Origin: a virus
Direction: 5' to 3' (one strand)
Length of the DNA: 61,321 bases
IMG/VR virus record: IMGVR_UViG_3300032134_000002
Location: 1-61,321 of that record
The notes below the pieces were generated by a model. It searched no databases, was not told where the DNA came from, and saw nothing but the letters and a program-made list of their open reading frames with translations. Below, piece after piece: positions 7,207-14,989 of the stretch. Position numbers and translations under genes: made by a program. Numbering within the stretch: the first letter of the stretch is position 1; the number at the start of each line of letters is the position of its first letter.

Positions 7207-7296
7207 TTACGTGCCCCAAACCATTTGGTTAGCGGCAGCTAATATAAAAATGTTACCTAGGATGGCAACAGCTATACCCATTAAAATATCTAACAT
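7207..7296 (-). CDS. 29-residue membrane peptide
   Basis: A very short frame with AAAGGTG just before its ATG, encoding an almost entirely hydrophobic peptide (begins MLDILMGIAVAILGNIFIL). It lies 40 nt after the nuclease gene, in the same orientation. The hydrophobic helix together with the Shine-Dalgarno argues that it is expressed. It could be a regulatory or holin-like micropeptide. Confidence 0.45.
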   Translation of the reverse strand: MLDILMGIAVAILGNIFILAAANQMVWGT

Positions 7297-7336
7297 GTTA
7301 TTCACCTTTATCTGTCCTCAACTTCATGGTGGTTTT

Positions 7337-8092
7337 TTAATCAATGACGCCCCATTCGCAGGCACCGCTTTTTGCGTAGTGGCACCATCTACAGTTGTGG
7401 CGAGAGGGTTTAGGTTCAAATTCCTTGCAGGTGGTCATCTTCACAGCACGGGCGTGAATGCCCGGTTGAAACATGAGCGCTTGTTCGCGGGTGTAGGATT
7501 GGATCGTGGGGCCGTGGTTCTGGTCTAAGTACCACAGCTCTGTCTCGATGTACTCCAACTTTGGAAAGCGCATGAAACAGGCGACGGCATAGACCATCAG
7601 TTGCGCGCCGTGCTTTAGCTCATTGTTCCACTTCTTACCTGTTTTGTGGTCAATGGCGCGTCCTGATGTCTCGCTCTCTTGAACGAAGGCATCCAGTTTG
7701 ATCCGTGCCCAGGTATCAGGCACAGCCCATCCAGTTGGCTCCCAGGCTTGCGTGAAGGCCCAGTCACCCTCGACTTCGACTTTACCGTCCTCGTAGTCCT
7801 GACGTAGCAGTTTGAAACTCTCAGTGTACTTGTTCAGTTCCTCCGGCAGTTCACCGATGAAACCTTGGACATAGTCCTCGGCTAGGGTGTGGATTGCAGT
7901 GCCTCGTTCAGCAGCTGCGCCAGAGGGCTCTTGGATTTTCTCCACCTTGTTGAGGTAGATGCGGTAAGGGCACTCTTCAAACTTTGTCAGTGTTGAGAAT
8001 GACCAGGCCTTTACTGGGCCCAGCTCTAGCTCGGCGTTAGCGATCTCATCGATCTTGTCTTGGTCAGGTCTGTCACTTGCGAAAAAATCCAT
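7337..8092 (-). CDS. Cas4/RecB-type PD-(D/E)XK nuclease
   Basis: A 251-residue nuclease of the PDDEXK_1 group. It shows the N-terminal ECPYR cysteine, RGTAIH, KLDAF, then AIDHKTGKKW with the catalytic Asp and Lys. The C-terminal cluster CRWCHYAKSGAC, together with the N-terminal cysteine, is the pattern of an iron-sulfur cluster as in Cas4 and AddB. It probably acts as a 5'-3' exonuclease in phage recombination or DNA recycling. ATG 8092 has GGAG 8 nt upstream. It is in the replication operon, between the primase-helicase and the SNF2-type helicase. Confidence 0.88.
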   Translation of the reverse strand: MDFFASDRPDQDKIDEIANAELELGPVKAWSFSTLTKFEECPYRIYLNKVEKIQEPSGAAAERGTAIHTLAEDYVQGFIGELPEELNKYTESFKLLRQDYEDGKVEVEGDWAFTQAWEPTGWAVPDTWARIKLDAFVQESETSGRAIDHKTGKKWNNELKHGAQLMVYAVACFMRFPKLEYIETELWYLDQNHGPTIQSYTREQALMFQPGIHARAVKMTTCKEFEPKPSRHNCRWCHYAKSGACEWGVID

Positions 8093-8093
8093 A

Positions 8094-8306
8094 TCAGTGC
8101 TCCGTAGGTTGTGTGTCAAATGTGATGAGGACGTCGATAACCCCCTCCCTAAAACGGGTGAGGTCTTTTTCCTCGTCACATAACTTGGTTAGCTGAGTCA
8201 ATATGGAGTCCATTAACATGTGGTAGATCTCCACATCGGGATGCGACATATCACATGTCAGCATGAACTCAGCAGGGGTTAATGTAGTGGTGAACTCTTG
8301 CTGCAT
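8094..8306 (-). CDS. Hypothetical small protein
   Basis: A 70-residue acidic helical protein preceded by a strong TAAGGAGG site. Its start overlaps the end of the primase-helicase gene by 28 nt, and its stop abuts the nuclease start, so the three genes are tightly packed and likely coupled. No recognised domain. Confidence 0.65.
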   Translation of the reverse strand: MQQEFTTTLTPAEFMLTCDMSHPDVEIYHMLMDSILTQLTKLCDEEKDLTRFREGVIDVLITFDTQPTEH

Positions 8307-10801
8307 AGCACCTCCTTATCAGTACTTGAAAAATGGTGCTGGATCAGTTCTTGTTGTCCGTAGTCCACTAGCTTGAACCGCTTCATAAGACCGCGTTTGC
8401 GTGAACCGTCGGCGCATTTGATACGCTCCATGTTGACGCCACGTTTACCGAGCATCTTGGAAAACTTCTCTTTGGAGAAGGCTCGACTTTCAATGGCATT
8501 ACACAGTGTGTGTAGTTCCTGCGTTGAAACGGCTTCGTCTTGGCCAGCATTGGCTACCCACCCTTTGACAATCCGTTCAGCATTCATCTGCGTGTTGATG
8601 TCATCGGCTTGAGAGGCATCTATGCAGAGGATTTTTTCTACAAAATAGTCCAGGTTAGCCGTTTTAATAGCTGTGATGAAATGGTCAATCCACGTCATTG
8701 AGGCATCACGCATCAACTTCTTGGCGTCATTATCTAATGGCTGATAGGCTTGGATAGGGTCGGCTTCAAAGGCATTGATAAACTCAACTAGATGAAACAG
8801 TTCCTGATCACGATACTGTTTCAGGTCTTCCATCATTGTTGGGTAGGTTGCTAGGATCGGCACCTCTTGACGCTTGCCAATGTTAAATCGGCGGTCTGTC
8901 TGGGAGATACGGATCACATCAATTTCGTTTGAGTTGAAACACATGTTGGCGTAGAGGCGCACTTGCTTTTGAGCCTTGTGCATACCACGCACGGTACTGA
9001 ACGTTTCAGTGACCATGTGTTTTAATTTATTCATCATCCGTGTGGACGAGATACTGTCAGTGACTTTAAATTCATCCACCACCATGAACAACGCGTCTTC
9101 GATGAAGTCGTTGAACTTCTCCTCAACGTTCTCAAGGGTTTTATAGGCTGCATGTTTGCCATACAGCGGGTAAACGATTTGGTGGAAGAACAGGCCTTTA
9201 CCTGTGCCCTCAATACCCGTGAACACCCACGCTGTGGTGAGCTTCTCCTTAGTCTGGAACGCATACGCAAACCAGTTGAAGAAATGCTCGAACTCCGCAT
9301 GGCTTGACCCGACCATGTGGTACATGATTCGGTACAGCGTGGGGCACGTTTGTTTTAATAAGTACGCTCGCCCATATTCCTTTTTGTAAAGGTCTTCCTC
9401 AGCAAGTTCCGAATGACGTAGGTACTTGGTGGGCTGGAATGTGTTCACAAACCGATTCTCGACGTCCAATTGAACATTGGTCTTTGGGTTGAACTCACGG
9501 TCCCAATCTGGGATAGGCTCTGGCAACTCCTCGCCATGGTTGGCCATGAAGTCTTTCAGGTTTGCTTTTTTTGTGTTGTTCAACCGCATGATGAGGTCGT
9601 TCTGTGTGTCGTAAGTCAGCGCGTAATGCTCATCTGTTGCGATATCCCGAAACACGTAAGGTACAGGGATGTTCGCTGAGCTAATGTCGTCACTGAACTG
9701 CTGGCAGATGGCCTTGTAAAAGTCCATGTCCACATCTTTCATTCTGAACGGCGGCTCATCTTTGAAATTGTAGACGATCTGTGGGTTTTCTTTAGGCCAC
9801 CAGTACGCGTTGCTGTCGCCCATTAAGCCATCTTTATCCTGCAAGTTGGCATAACAGAATGTGTCGTTGAAATAGGACAGGTGCATTAGGCTGCGGTCCG
9901 GGTTCGTGAGAATCTCAACCACCTTGGTGCCGTTGTTTATGCTCTGCATACGCGCCGTTTTTGAGGGTAACCCAGAGGATTTACGCAACGCTTTTATGGC
10001 TTTCGTTATTAACAGATCAATCTGCTCAGTAGTACACCCATCGAGCAGCGGGAGTAGGTCAACAGTCGGTTCTTGTTTTTCAACGAGAAGGATACGGTCC
10101 TCATCTTTAACTGGGTTCGCTACCCCTTGGAACATGGGCGGCGCAATGTAGATGAGTTTGCTGTTATCTGCGACGGTACGATCACACGGATACTTGAGCG
10201 CTAGGCCGTTGCTGCTGAGCATCAACTGACCTTCAAATACCGGCACATCGAAATTCAGCTTAGTAAGCCAGCCTTTCAATGTTTTAGGGTGCACAGGGTT
10301 CGTCAACATAAAGTCTAAGTGCATGGACAAGCGTTGTTGTTTAAGGCCTGAAGAGGCACTCGCTGTCGCAATGTAGCTGATGTTGTGGAAATCGTCCGGC
10401 AATAACTTAACCAGGTACTCGGCGGCGACTTGGATATTAGCTCTGCTTATATTCCCAGTCACAGGATAATCAGGCGTGAAGCCAAACTCCTTCGCCTTTT
10501 CTAAATTTAGGCCATCAATGTCTATCGTAATCCAGTCCGTGACCAGGGTCTTTTGGGTAAGATCCTTACGGGACTGGTTCTTCAGCTCTTTCTTTAGCTG
10601 GCCTCGAAGCAGTGCGTGGCCCTTAGAGGCATGCACCACCATGAGCTTGTGCATCTGCTGTAACCCTTCAACAGTGTTGTTGATGTGGTATACGTGAGAG
10701 TTGAATTTCGCTACGTTGGGGTAGCTCTTTTTAGTTGTAGGTGTAAATACTTTAGCGAGGCGATCACCGTTGCTCGCCTGCATGAATGTCAAAACGCTCA
10801 T
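8279..10801 (-). CDS. Primase-helicase (AEP-like N-terminus, SF3/D5-type ATPase)
   Basis: An 840-residue replication protein. ITIDIDG at 91-97 gives the Asp-x-Asp pair of archaeo-eukaryotic-type primases. Around residue 525-535 is Walker A (GIEGTGKG), and around 570-575 Walker B (FMVVDEF), followed by a sensor-like FNSNEID segment. This is the arrangement of phage primase/SF3-type helicase fusions with a DUF5906-like ATPase. It should prime and unwind DNA for the phage polymerase. The first gene of a long leftward unit, it has an operator-promoter at 10836 (leader about 26 nt). A second operator lies inside the coding sequence at 10436. The Shine-Dalgarno is weak (GGGAAA). Confidence 0.88.
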   Translation of the reverse strand: MSVLTFMQASNGDRLAKVFTPTTKKSYPNVAKFNSHVYHINNTVEGLQQMHKLMVVHASKGHALLRGQLKKELKNQSRKDLTQKTLVTDWITIDIDGLNLEKAKEFGFTPDYPVTGNISRANIQVAAEYLVKLLPDDFHNISYIATASASSGLKQQRLSMHLDFMLTNPVHPKTLKGWLTKLNFDVPVFEGQLMLSSNGLALKYPCDRTVADNSKLIYIAPPMFQGVANPVKDEDRILLVEKQEPTVDLLPLLDGCTTEQIDLLITKAIKALRKSSGLPSKTARMQSINNGTKVVEILTNPDRSLMHLSYFNDTFCYANLQDKDGLMGDSNAYWWPKENPQIVYNFKDEPPFRMKDVDMDFYKAICQQFSDDISSANIPVPYVFRDIATDEHYALTYDTQNDLIMRLNNTKKANLKDFMANHGEELPEPIPDWDREFNPKTNVQLDVENRFVNTFQPTKYLRHSELAEEDLYKKEYGRAYLLKQTCPTLYRIMYHMVGSSHAEFEHFFNWFAYAFQTKEKLTTAWVFTGIEGTGKGLFFHQIVYPLYGKHAAYKTLENVEEKFNDFIEDALFMVVDEFKVTDSISSTRMMNKLKHMVTETFSTVRGMHKAQKQVRLYANMCFNSNEIDVIRISQTDRRFNIGKRQEVPILATYPTMMEDLKQYRDQELFHLVEFINAFEADPIQAYQPLDNDAKKLMRDASMTWIDHFITAIKTANLDYFVEKILCIDASQADDINTQMNAERIVKGWVANAGQDEAVSTQELHTLCNAIESRAFSKEKFSKMLGKRGVNMERIKCADGSRKRGLMKRFKLVDYGQQELIQHHFSSTDKEVLCSKSSPLH
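10436..10450 (-). promoter_or_regulatory. Intragenic operator in the primase-helicase gene
   Basis: ATTAGCTCTGCTTAT is identical over 15 bp to the operator at 1847, yet it lies about 350 bp inside a coding sequence. No good promoter is apparent there, so it may act as a roadblock to elongating polymerase. Confidence 0.7.
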
Positions 10802-10835
10802 TTTATATGTTTCCCGTCAGATAGCCTGTAAGGAT

Positions 10836-10850
10836 ATAAGCAGTGCTTAT
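10836..10850 (-). promoter_or_regulatory. Operator/promoter of the replication operon
   Basis: ATAAGCAGTGCTTAT is a perfect palindrome around a central G. On the minus strand the promoter reads -35 TTGACG (10855-10860), 16-bp spacer, -10 TATATC (10833-10838), so the operator fills the spacer and overlaps the -10. Confidence 0.9.
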
Positions 10851-10890
10851 TACTCGTCAAGCACTTTGTATATATCTATTGGTTATAGGT

Positions 10891-11079
10891 CTATAACTGG
10901 GGGTTTTTTCGCCAGTAGATCTCCTCTCGATCTATGGCAATGTTGGGGGGTGCCTCGAAACTGAGGCGGACCTGACCATTTTTTTGTGGGGGGAGTACAG
11001 TGACCTTGATTAGTCCTGTATCGGTTTGGATAAATACTCGCTGCATTTCGTTGCGCGTTAGTACTAAGTTACCGTCCAT
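10891..11079 (-). CDS. csrA-like: CsrA/RsmA-like post-transcriptional regulator
   Basis: A 62-residue protein matching CsrA along its length: NLVLTR for the usual LILTR, IKVTVL for the third strand, then GQVRLSFEAP and DREEIYWR for the QVRIGVNAP and HREEIYQR blocks. The RNA-contact residues Arg in LTR and Arg in QVR are kept. CsrA dimers bind GGA motifs near ribosome sites and repress or activate translation. ATG 11079 has CAGGAG 9 nt upstream. It lies directly downstream of the DNA polymerase gene and is transcribed with it from the promoter at 13198. It could act on host mRNAs or on the phage's own GGAG-rich leaders; this is inference. Confidence 0.88.
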   Translation of the reverse strand: MDGNLVLTRNEMQRVFIQTDTGLIKVTVLPPQKNGQVRLSFEAPPNIAIDREEIYWRKNPQL

Positions 11080-11095
11080 TGTAAAAAACTCCTGT

Positions 11096-12943
11096 TTATT
11101 TGCTGTAGTTGTCCGCATAGCCGCCTTCCGCGTCTAAGGGTAATTCGGTGGCCCACTGAGGCGGCGTGCGCATAATGTCGTACATTTTATGGATCGTCTC
11201 CTCTGCGTTGGCTTGTGGGGCTAAGCCCACTAATTCGTCGTGAACTTGCAGCACCATACGCCCCCCAATCTGGGTGAGGTATTGATCAGCTGCGAGCATT
11301 TGGTCTGTTACTACGATACGGGCGAGGGCTTGCGTGATGTTTTCACACAGTTTGCCGCCGTAGAGCCCTGTTTTATGTCGCCCGGTGCCAAAAACAATTT
11401 CGCGCCCCTCAGTTCGTAGGTTGGGGTAACGCAAATACATGCCATTTGGGAGTTTGATTTTCTGGTGCCGTATGATTAATGGTCCGAACGCATAGTTTGC
11501 GTTGCGTTGCATCATTGCGGCGATCGCGTTCTCGCAGCGGGCCCAGTACTTCACAATCATTGAGTTGGCGTTGCGGTAGAGATCCACAATGCCCTGCACT
11601 TCGTGAGGTTTAAGGTCCACTGGAGGGCCGAGCGCGCCCATTTTTAGGGTGACTCGGAACTTTTTAGCGCCCATTTGGTAGCCGAGCCCTAGTACGGCGC
11701 ACTTCCCAAGGAAGCGTTCGTCTGGGTGCTCGCGTTTGTTAATGGGGCGGTCGTAGATTTTTGATGCAAAGTCGCAATACACGTCGCCCTTTGCGTGGAA
11801 CACCTCGAGCATCGAGCGCTGGTCAGCGAGCCAAGCCAGCATTCGTGCTTCGATGTTGGAGCTGTCCGCTACGAACACGTACTGCCCATTAGGCGCACAG
11901 AGCGACTTACGAAGTTCGCTGCCTCGCTTGAGGTTTTGTAGATTGAGTTTTTCACCGCCGCTAAACCGCCCAGTGTGAGCACCGTAGTAGTTTAGGGGGA
12001 CAGGAATATGCCCATTACAGCGATCAGCAGTAAGCAGCAGACGCTGAGAACGAGTAACTTCCCCCGTCGATTTAACCGCTTGGCGAGCCGCCCAAAGGTC
12101 ATCGAACTGCGGGTTGTCTCGCATGAGCTTTTGGAACCCCAGGTCGGCTTTCCCAAGCGCGTGCGTCGGTTTACCTGTAGTAGGACTAATTTTACTTGGC
12201 ACTTTAGTACCCAAAGCGTCCAAGAGTTCCGCAAATTGTTTATTTGACGAGAAAAGTATGGGGTCATCGTGAGGTTCTCCAAGTTGTTCAGTAACGAATG
12301 CCAGGCCCTGCACAATGCGCGCTGTGCGTTGTGTTGCGACCTGTTCGAGATGAGAGGCAACACGCGCTTTGTCCAAGACAATCGCGGGTTCACAGAACAT
12401 TTTTGTGGTGAGGTGGATCAGGTCTTGCTCACTTTCAGGGAACTCACTGATCATTGACTGATAGCAGTGGTAGGTGAGGTGTACGTCCTGTTTGCAGTAG
12501 CCCTTTATGGCTTCTGCAAGTTCAGCGTCGAACACTTTGATTCCTTTTGAGTCCGCAAGTTCGTCACCTTTGCGCATTGTCTCGTCATCTGGGAACAGGC
12601 GTATGCAGAGCTCTTTGAGCGAGGCTGATCCAGTGGGGAACAAGGCCTTGGACATACTGCGTGTGTCAGCGTAACGAGTGGGGTGGATGTCGTAGTGGTG
12701 GTGTAGGATGAAGCCGTCGAACTTTGTGTTTTGGCACAACAACAGGCAAGGTTCATTGAACGTTGCGCGTAGTGCCGGTTCGATAGCACCATCGGTGTAG
12801 TACTCAGGTGATCCATTGTCTATCTGGATACCTACACCATGGCATTTGTACCGTTCGTCGGTGACATACTCAATGGTGTTGAGTTTTTTGAGTGTGTAGT
12901 CCTTATCGTAGTAAGTCTCGAAATCGAGGGTCACTAATCTCAC
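11096..12943 (-). CDS. Family A DNA polymerase, T7 type
   Basis: A 615-residue replicative polymerase with a 3'-5' proofreading domain and a family A polymerase domain. Exo I is LDFET (Asp7, Glu9), Exo II NTKFDG, Exo III around KQDVHLTY. Polymerase motif A is VADSSNIE near 358, motif B KCAVLGLGYQMG, and motif C QVHDEL near 567. The length is close to that of T7 gp5. The start is GTG, with AGGAGG 5 nt upstream. It is the second gene of the unit from the promoter at 13198, followed by the csrA-like gene. Confidence 0.95.
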   Translation of the reverse strand: MRLVTLDFETYYDKDYTLKKLNTIEYVTDERYKCHGVGIQIDNGSPEYYTDGAIEPALRATFNEPCLLLCQNTKFDGFILHHHYDIHPTRYADTRSMSKALFPTGSASLKELCIRLFPDDETMRKGDELADSKGIKVFDAELAEAIKGYCKQDVHLTYHCYQSMISEFPESEQDLIHLTTKMFCEPAIVLDKARVASHLEQVATQRTARIVQGLAFVTEQLGEPHDDPILFSSNKQFAELLDALGTKVPSKISPTTGKPTHALGKADLGFQKLMRDNPQFDDLWAARQAVKSTGEVTRSQRLLLTADRCNGHIPVPLNYYGAHTGRFSGGEKLNLQNLKRGSELRKSLCAPNGQYVFVADSSNIEARMLAWLADQRSMLEVFHAKGDVYCDFASKIYDRPINKREHPDERFLGKCAVLGLGYQMGAKKFRVTLKMGALGPPVDLKPHEVQGIVDLYRNANSMIVKYWARCENAIAAMMQRNANYAFGPLIIRHQKIKLPNGMYLRYPNLRTEGREIVFGTGRHKTGLYGGKLCENITQALARIVVTDQMLAADQYLTQIGGRMVLQVHDELVGLAPQANAEETIHKMYDIMRTPPQWATELPLDAEGGYADNYSK

Positions 12944-12958
12944 ACGTTCCTCCTTGGG

Positions 12959-13165
12959 TTATTCGGGTAACTGGTCTGGTGCAGCGGCCAATGGGCGTTG
13001 TTCAACGGTGAATGGCTGCTTGCTCTGGGTTAAATGGTCCAATAATGTCTGCTTGTTAATACGCTCACCACCTGGCAACGCCATTACATTGGGTTGCCCA
13101 GGAATTGAGGGGATCACACAGCCCTGGGTGATAATGCAGTCGTGCATCTCGTATCCGGTTTTCAT
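12959..13165 (-). CDS. Hypothetical small protein
   Basis: A 68-residue protein, first gene of the polymerase operon, 15 nt before the polymerase start. It begins MKTGYEMHDCIITQGCVIPS and has no clear domain. GGGAAGC lies just upstream of the ATG and overlaps a half-operator-like ATAAGC. The ATG is 33 bp from the operator edge, the same distance as in three other leftward units. Confidence 0.6.
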   Translation of the reverse strand: MKTGYEMHDCIITQGCVIPSIPGQPNVMALPGGERINKQTLLDHLTQSKQPFTVEQRPLAAAPDQLPE

Positions 13166-13197
13166 ATGCTTCCCGCTTATATATCTAGCTTTGAATT

Positions 13198-13212
13198 ATA
13201 AGCGGTGCTTAT
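13198..13212 (-). promoter_or_regulatory. Operator/promoter of the polymerase operon
   Basis: ATAAGCGGTGCTTAT. On the minus strand a consensus -10 TATAAT overlaps the operator edge, and TTGCCT 18 bp upstream serves as -35. A further half-site-like ATAAGC lies in the leader, joined to the Shine-Dalgarno. Confidence 0.88.
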
Positions 13213-13229
13213 GCTTTCAGGCAAGGCTT

Positions 13230-13547
13230 TTATGCCATAAAACGAGTTTCCGTGGTGTGGCTATCGAGCCACTCGATGCCTTCCTGGTGATGCAGCAATT
13301 CCTGCCCGGGTTTCTCCCAGTAGGCATCAAAAACTGCGGCCTTCCAAAAGGCAACCACTTGGTCTGACACAGGGATCTCACGTTCCATGTACACGCCGTC
13401 AAACTGCACGTCAAACACTACGTCGAAACCATCAATAAGTTTTTCATAGGTGATAACGTGGTTGCCGATGACGAGCTCAACTGTATTTCCTTGCGGGCAG
13501 GTGATGTGCTCAGAGATATTGATGAGGTTCATGTCGAAAAGGTTCAT
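13230..13547 (-). CDS. Hypothetical protein
   Basis: A 105-residue protein with an AAGGAG site 7 nt before the ATG. The middle is beta-rich (VELVIGNHVITYEKL, FDVVFDVQFDGVYM) and the end helical. No recognised family. It is the last gene of the unit that starts with the SleB-type hydrolase and ends just before the polymerase-operon promoter. Confidence 0.6.
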   Translation of the reverse strand: MNLFDMNLINISEHITCPQGNTVELVIGNHVITYEKLIDGFDVVFDVQFDGVYMEREIPVSDQVVAFWKAAVFDAYWEKPGQELLHHQEGIEWLDSHTTETRFMA

Positions 13548-13575
13548 GGGGTTTCTCCTTAAAATGAGGGTTACA

Positions 13576-13698
13576 TTACCAGTGTATTTGGTACTTTCTG
13601 AGATCGCTCGACAGCATGCATTCGTACATCCTGTCGTCGTCTTCGTTGTGCCAATGGCTTAGTAAGGTGTTTAGGTTTTGGGTCTGTTTGTTGCGCAT
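13576..13698 (-). CDS. 40-residue hypothetical peptide
   Basis: A short frame with GGAG 8 nt before its ATG, fitting neatly between two genes of the same orientation. The peptide (starts MRNKQTQNLNTLLSHWHNED) is hydrophilic, without a membrane helix. The good start context and snug spacing favour a real gene; function unknown. Confidence 0.5.
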   Translation of the reverse strand: MRNKQTQNLNTLLSHWHNEDDDRMYECMLSSDLRKYQIHW

Positions 13699-13729
13699 AA
13701 TCGTTCTCCGTAGATATGCAGCAGCCTAG

Positions 13730-14035
13730 TTACCCGATCCAGCGAGCGCCCATTATTAGGCGCATAAAAAAACGTTGCAGCCAATTAGGTCGACCATAGA
13801 AATGGAACCGACCTAAAGTTGGTGACTCCGTACGTTTTGCTAAGGGCAGGTTAGACTTAGGTTTGAATGGTTGCCTTCTCGGCACCCTTAGTTCAGTGAG
13901 CTTAGCCCCGATTGCTGCCTCCGTTCGGTTTAGGCATCTACCTAGTTTTTTATTGCTAAATTGCTGGTAGCTGTCGCGTATATAAGTAACCTCTTCTGGG
14001 GTCCACTTACGGTAATGCGAGGTAGGGTTTTTCAC
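13730..14035 (-). CDS. SANT/Myb-like DNA-binding protein
   Basis: A 101-residue basic protein. RKWTPEEVTYIRDSYQQFSN, then LNRTEAAIGAKLTELRV, has the tryptophan-anchored three-helix pattern of SANT/Myb-like and GcrA-like domains common in phages. The rest is basic and may add DNA contacts. The start is GTG, with AAGGAG 8 nt upstream. Compare the gene at 19317, which has a similar N-terminal helix set. It may be an early transcription regulator. Confidence 0.65.
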   Translation of the reverse strand: MKNPTSHYRKWTPEEVTYIRDSYQQFSNKKLGRCLNRTEAAIGAKLTELRVPRRQPFKPKSNLPLAKRTESPTLGRFHFYGRPNWLQRFFMRLIMGARWIG

Positions 14036-14047
14036 GGTTATATCTCC

Positions 14048-14278
14048 TTATGGTTTGTTGCGGAAGTCTGAGTCGTCTTCCGCTTTTTGTCGGAGGCCAT
14101 CGACGATGTCAGTGGCTTCTCCAATGTTGCGTACATCTTCTGGCTCATTGAGCCTAAAGGCATACGCGACAATCTGTAGCTGAGCAATCTCTATATCACT
14201 GAGTATTGCCGAAGGGTAATATGCCCCTTCAAGGGCATCACATATTGCAAAATATTCGTGGGCTTTAACAAAGCGCAT
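14048..14278 (-). CDS. Hypothetical helical protein
   Basis: A 76-residue acidic, helix-rich protein with TAGGA upstream of its ATG. It lies directly after the SleB-type hydrolase gene. No cysteine cluster, signal or membrane segment is visible, and the family is not recognised. Confidence 0.6.
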   Translation of the reverse strand: MRFVKAHEYFAICDALEGAYYPSAILSDIEIAQLQIVAYAFRLNEPEDVRNIGEATDIVDGLRQKAEDDSDFRNKP

Positions 14279-14287
14279 TGTCTGTTC

Positions 14288-14683
14288 CTATCTATAAAAC
14301 CTGTGTCTACCAATCGTTGCTACAGGCTCAAGTGAATTTGCCCAGCCCGGATGAACATACGTTGCATGGTAATGCGTCGCGCCGCCTACCAAATCAGGTA
14401 ATTCGGGCGATAGGGCCAGTGATGCAATCTGATTTGCTCGTAACCAAGCAGTGGCGTTTTTTGGCGTATCATTGGCCCCGTCACATGCCCAGGAAAACTG
14501 ACATTTGTGCAGTCGACCCGGGTACTTATTGTGGTACACCACACCACATACATTATCTGGGTATGTTGAGCTCTCCACTCTGTTCAGTACGACCTGCGCA
14601 ACAGCCAGCTGTTCGATCAGCGGTTGTGAACGTGCTTCGTGGTACACGTTGAGTGCAAGGCAAAAAAGGGCTTCAGTAATCAT
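14288..14683 (-). CDS. SleB/Hydrolase_2-type cell wall hydrolase
   Basis: A 131-residue muralytic enzyme of the SleB (Hydrolase_2) family. It contains ALNVYHEARSQP with the catalytic Glu16, then AVAQVVLNRV, VCGVVY and CQFSW, all family signatures. It would cleave peptidoglycan glycan strands. No signal peptide is seen. The ATG is only 6 bp from the operator and the predicted transcript start overlaps it, so the mRNA may be leaderless; no Shine-Dalgarno exists. It is unusual because it heads an early leftward operon, far from the lysis genes at 53.4-54.4 kb. Confidence 0.85.
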   Translation of the reverse strand: MITEALFCLALNVYHEARSQPLIEQLAVAQVVLNRVESSTYPDNVCGVVYHNKYPGRLHKCQFSWACDGANDTPKNATAWLRANQIASLALSPELPDLVGGATHYHATYVHPGWANSLEPVATIGRHRFYR

Positions 14684-14689
14684 AATATT

Positions 14690-14704
14690 ATTAGCGGTGC
14701 TTAT
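14690..14704 (-). promoter_or_regulatory. Operator abutting the SleB-type hydrolase start
   Basis: ATTAGCGGTGCTTAT. On the minus strand its last four bases begin a TAATAA or TAATAT -10, and TTAACA is a possible -35 upstream. Confidence 0.8.
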
Positions 14705-14752
14705 TTATTGTTAATGTACAGGGTGCAATGGGCGTTGGTCAACAGTTATTAT

Positions 14753-14767
14753 ATAGGCAGTGCTTAT
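14753..14767 (-). promoter_or_regulatory. Second operator upstream of the SleB-type hydrolase
   Basis: ATAGGCAGTGCTTAT has one deviation from consensus. It is centred 63 bp (six helical turns) from the operator at 14690. A TATAAT lies at its leftward edge on the minus strand. Confidence 0.65.
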
Positions 14768-14770
14768 ATT

Positions 14771-14989
14771 TTAGGCCACATCGGCATTACATGTTTTATC
14801 TTCAAGACTGGTGAGCTTCTTTTCAAGCGTATTGATCCGCTCAGCCATAGTGTTGTATAGAACATAGACTGCTGTGTAGGCATAGGGTCCGCCTTGTGAG
14901 GCTTCGAGTATGTCACCGGCGTACTTCAACGCCTTTTCAATTGTGTCTCGTTCACCAAACATCTGTATTTTTCCAAGTAGGGTGCTCAT
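14771..14989 (-). CDS. Hypothetical protein with coiled-coil tail
   Basis: A 72-residue protein with GGAG before the ATG. The C-terminal half (TMAERINTLEKKLTSLEDK) is a short coiled coil. It overlaps the upstream gene by ATGA and is the last gene of the long unit that starts at 19278. Its stop is 3 bp from the operator at 14753. No family recognised. Confidence 0.6.
   Translation of the reverse strand: MSTLLGKIQMFGERDTIEKALKYAGDILEASQGGPYAYTAVYVLYNTMAERINTLEKKLTSLEDKTCNADVA

Noticed and set aside
7228-7243. Operator-like GTTAGCGGCAGCTAAT
   Set aside because: The spacer is four bases rather than three, the first base deviates, and it lies inside the 29-residue membrane-peptide frame with no promoter context.
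8279-12943. Search for a phage RNA polymerase (expected in T7-type phages)
   Set aside because: The large early proteins are a primase-helicase and a DNA polymerase; no single-subunit RNA polymerase motifs were found anywhere in the window.
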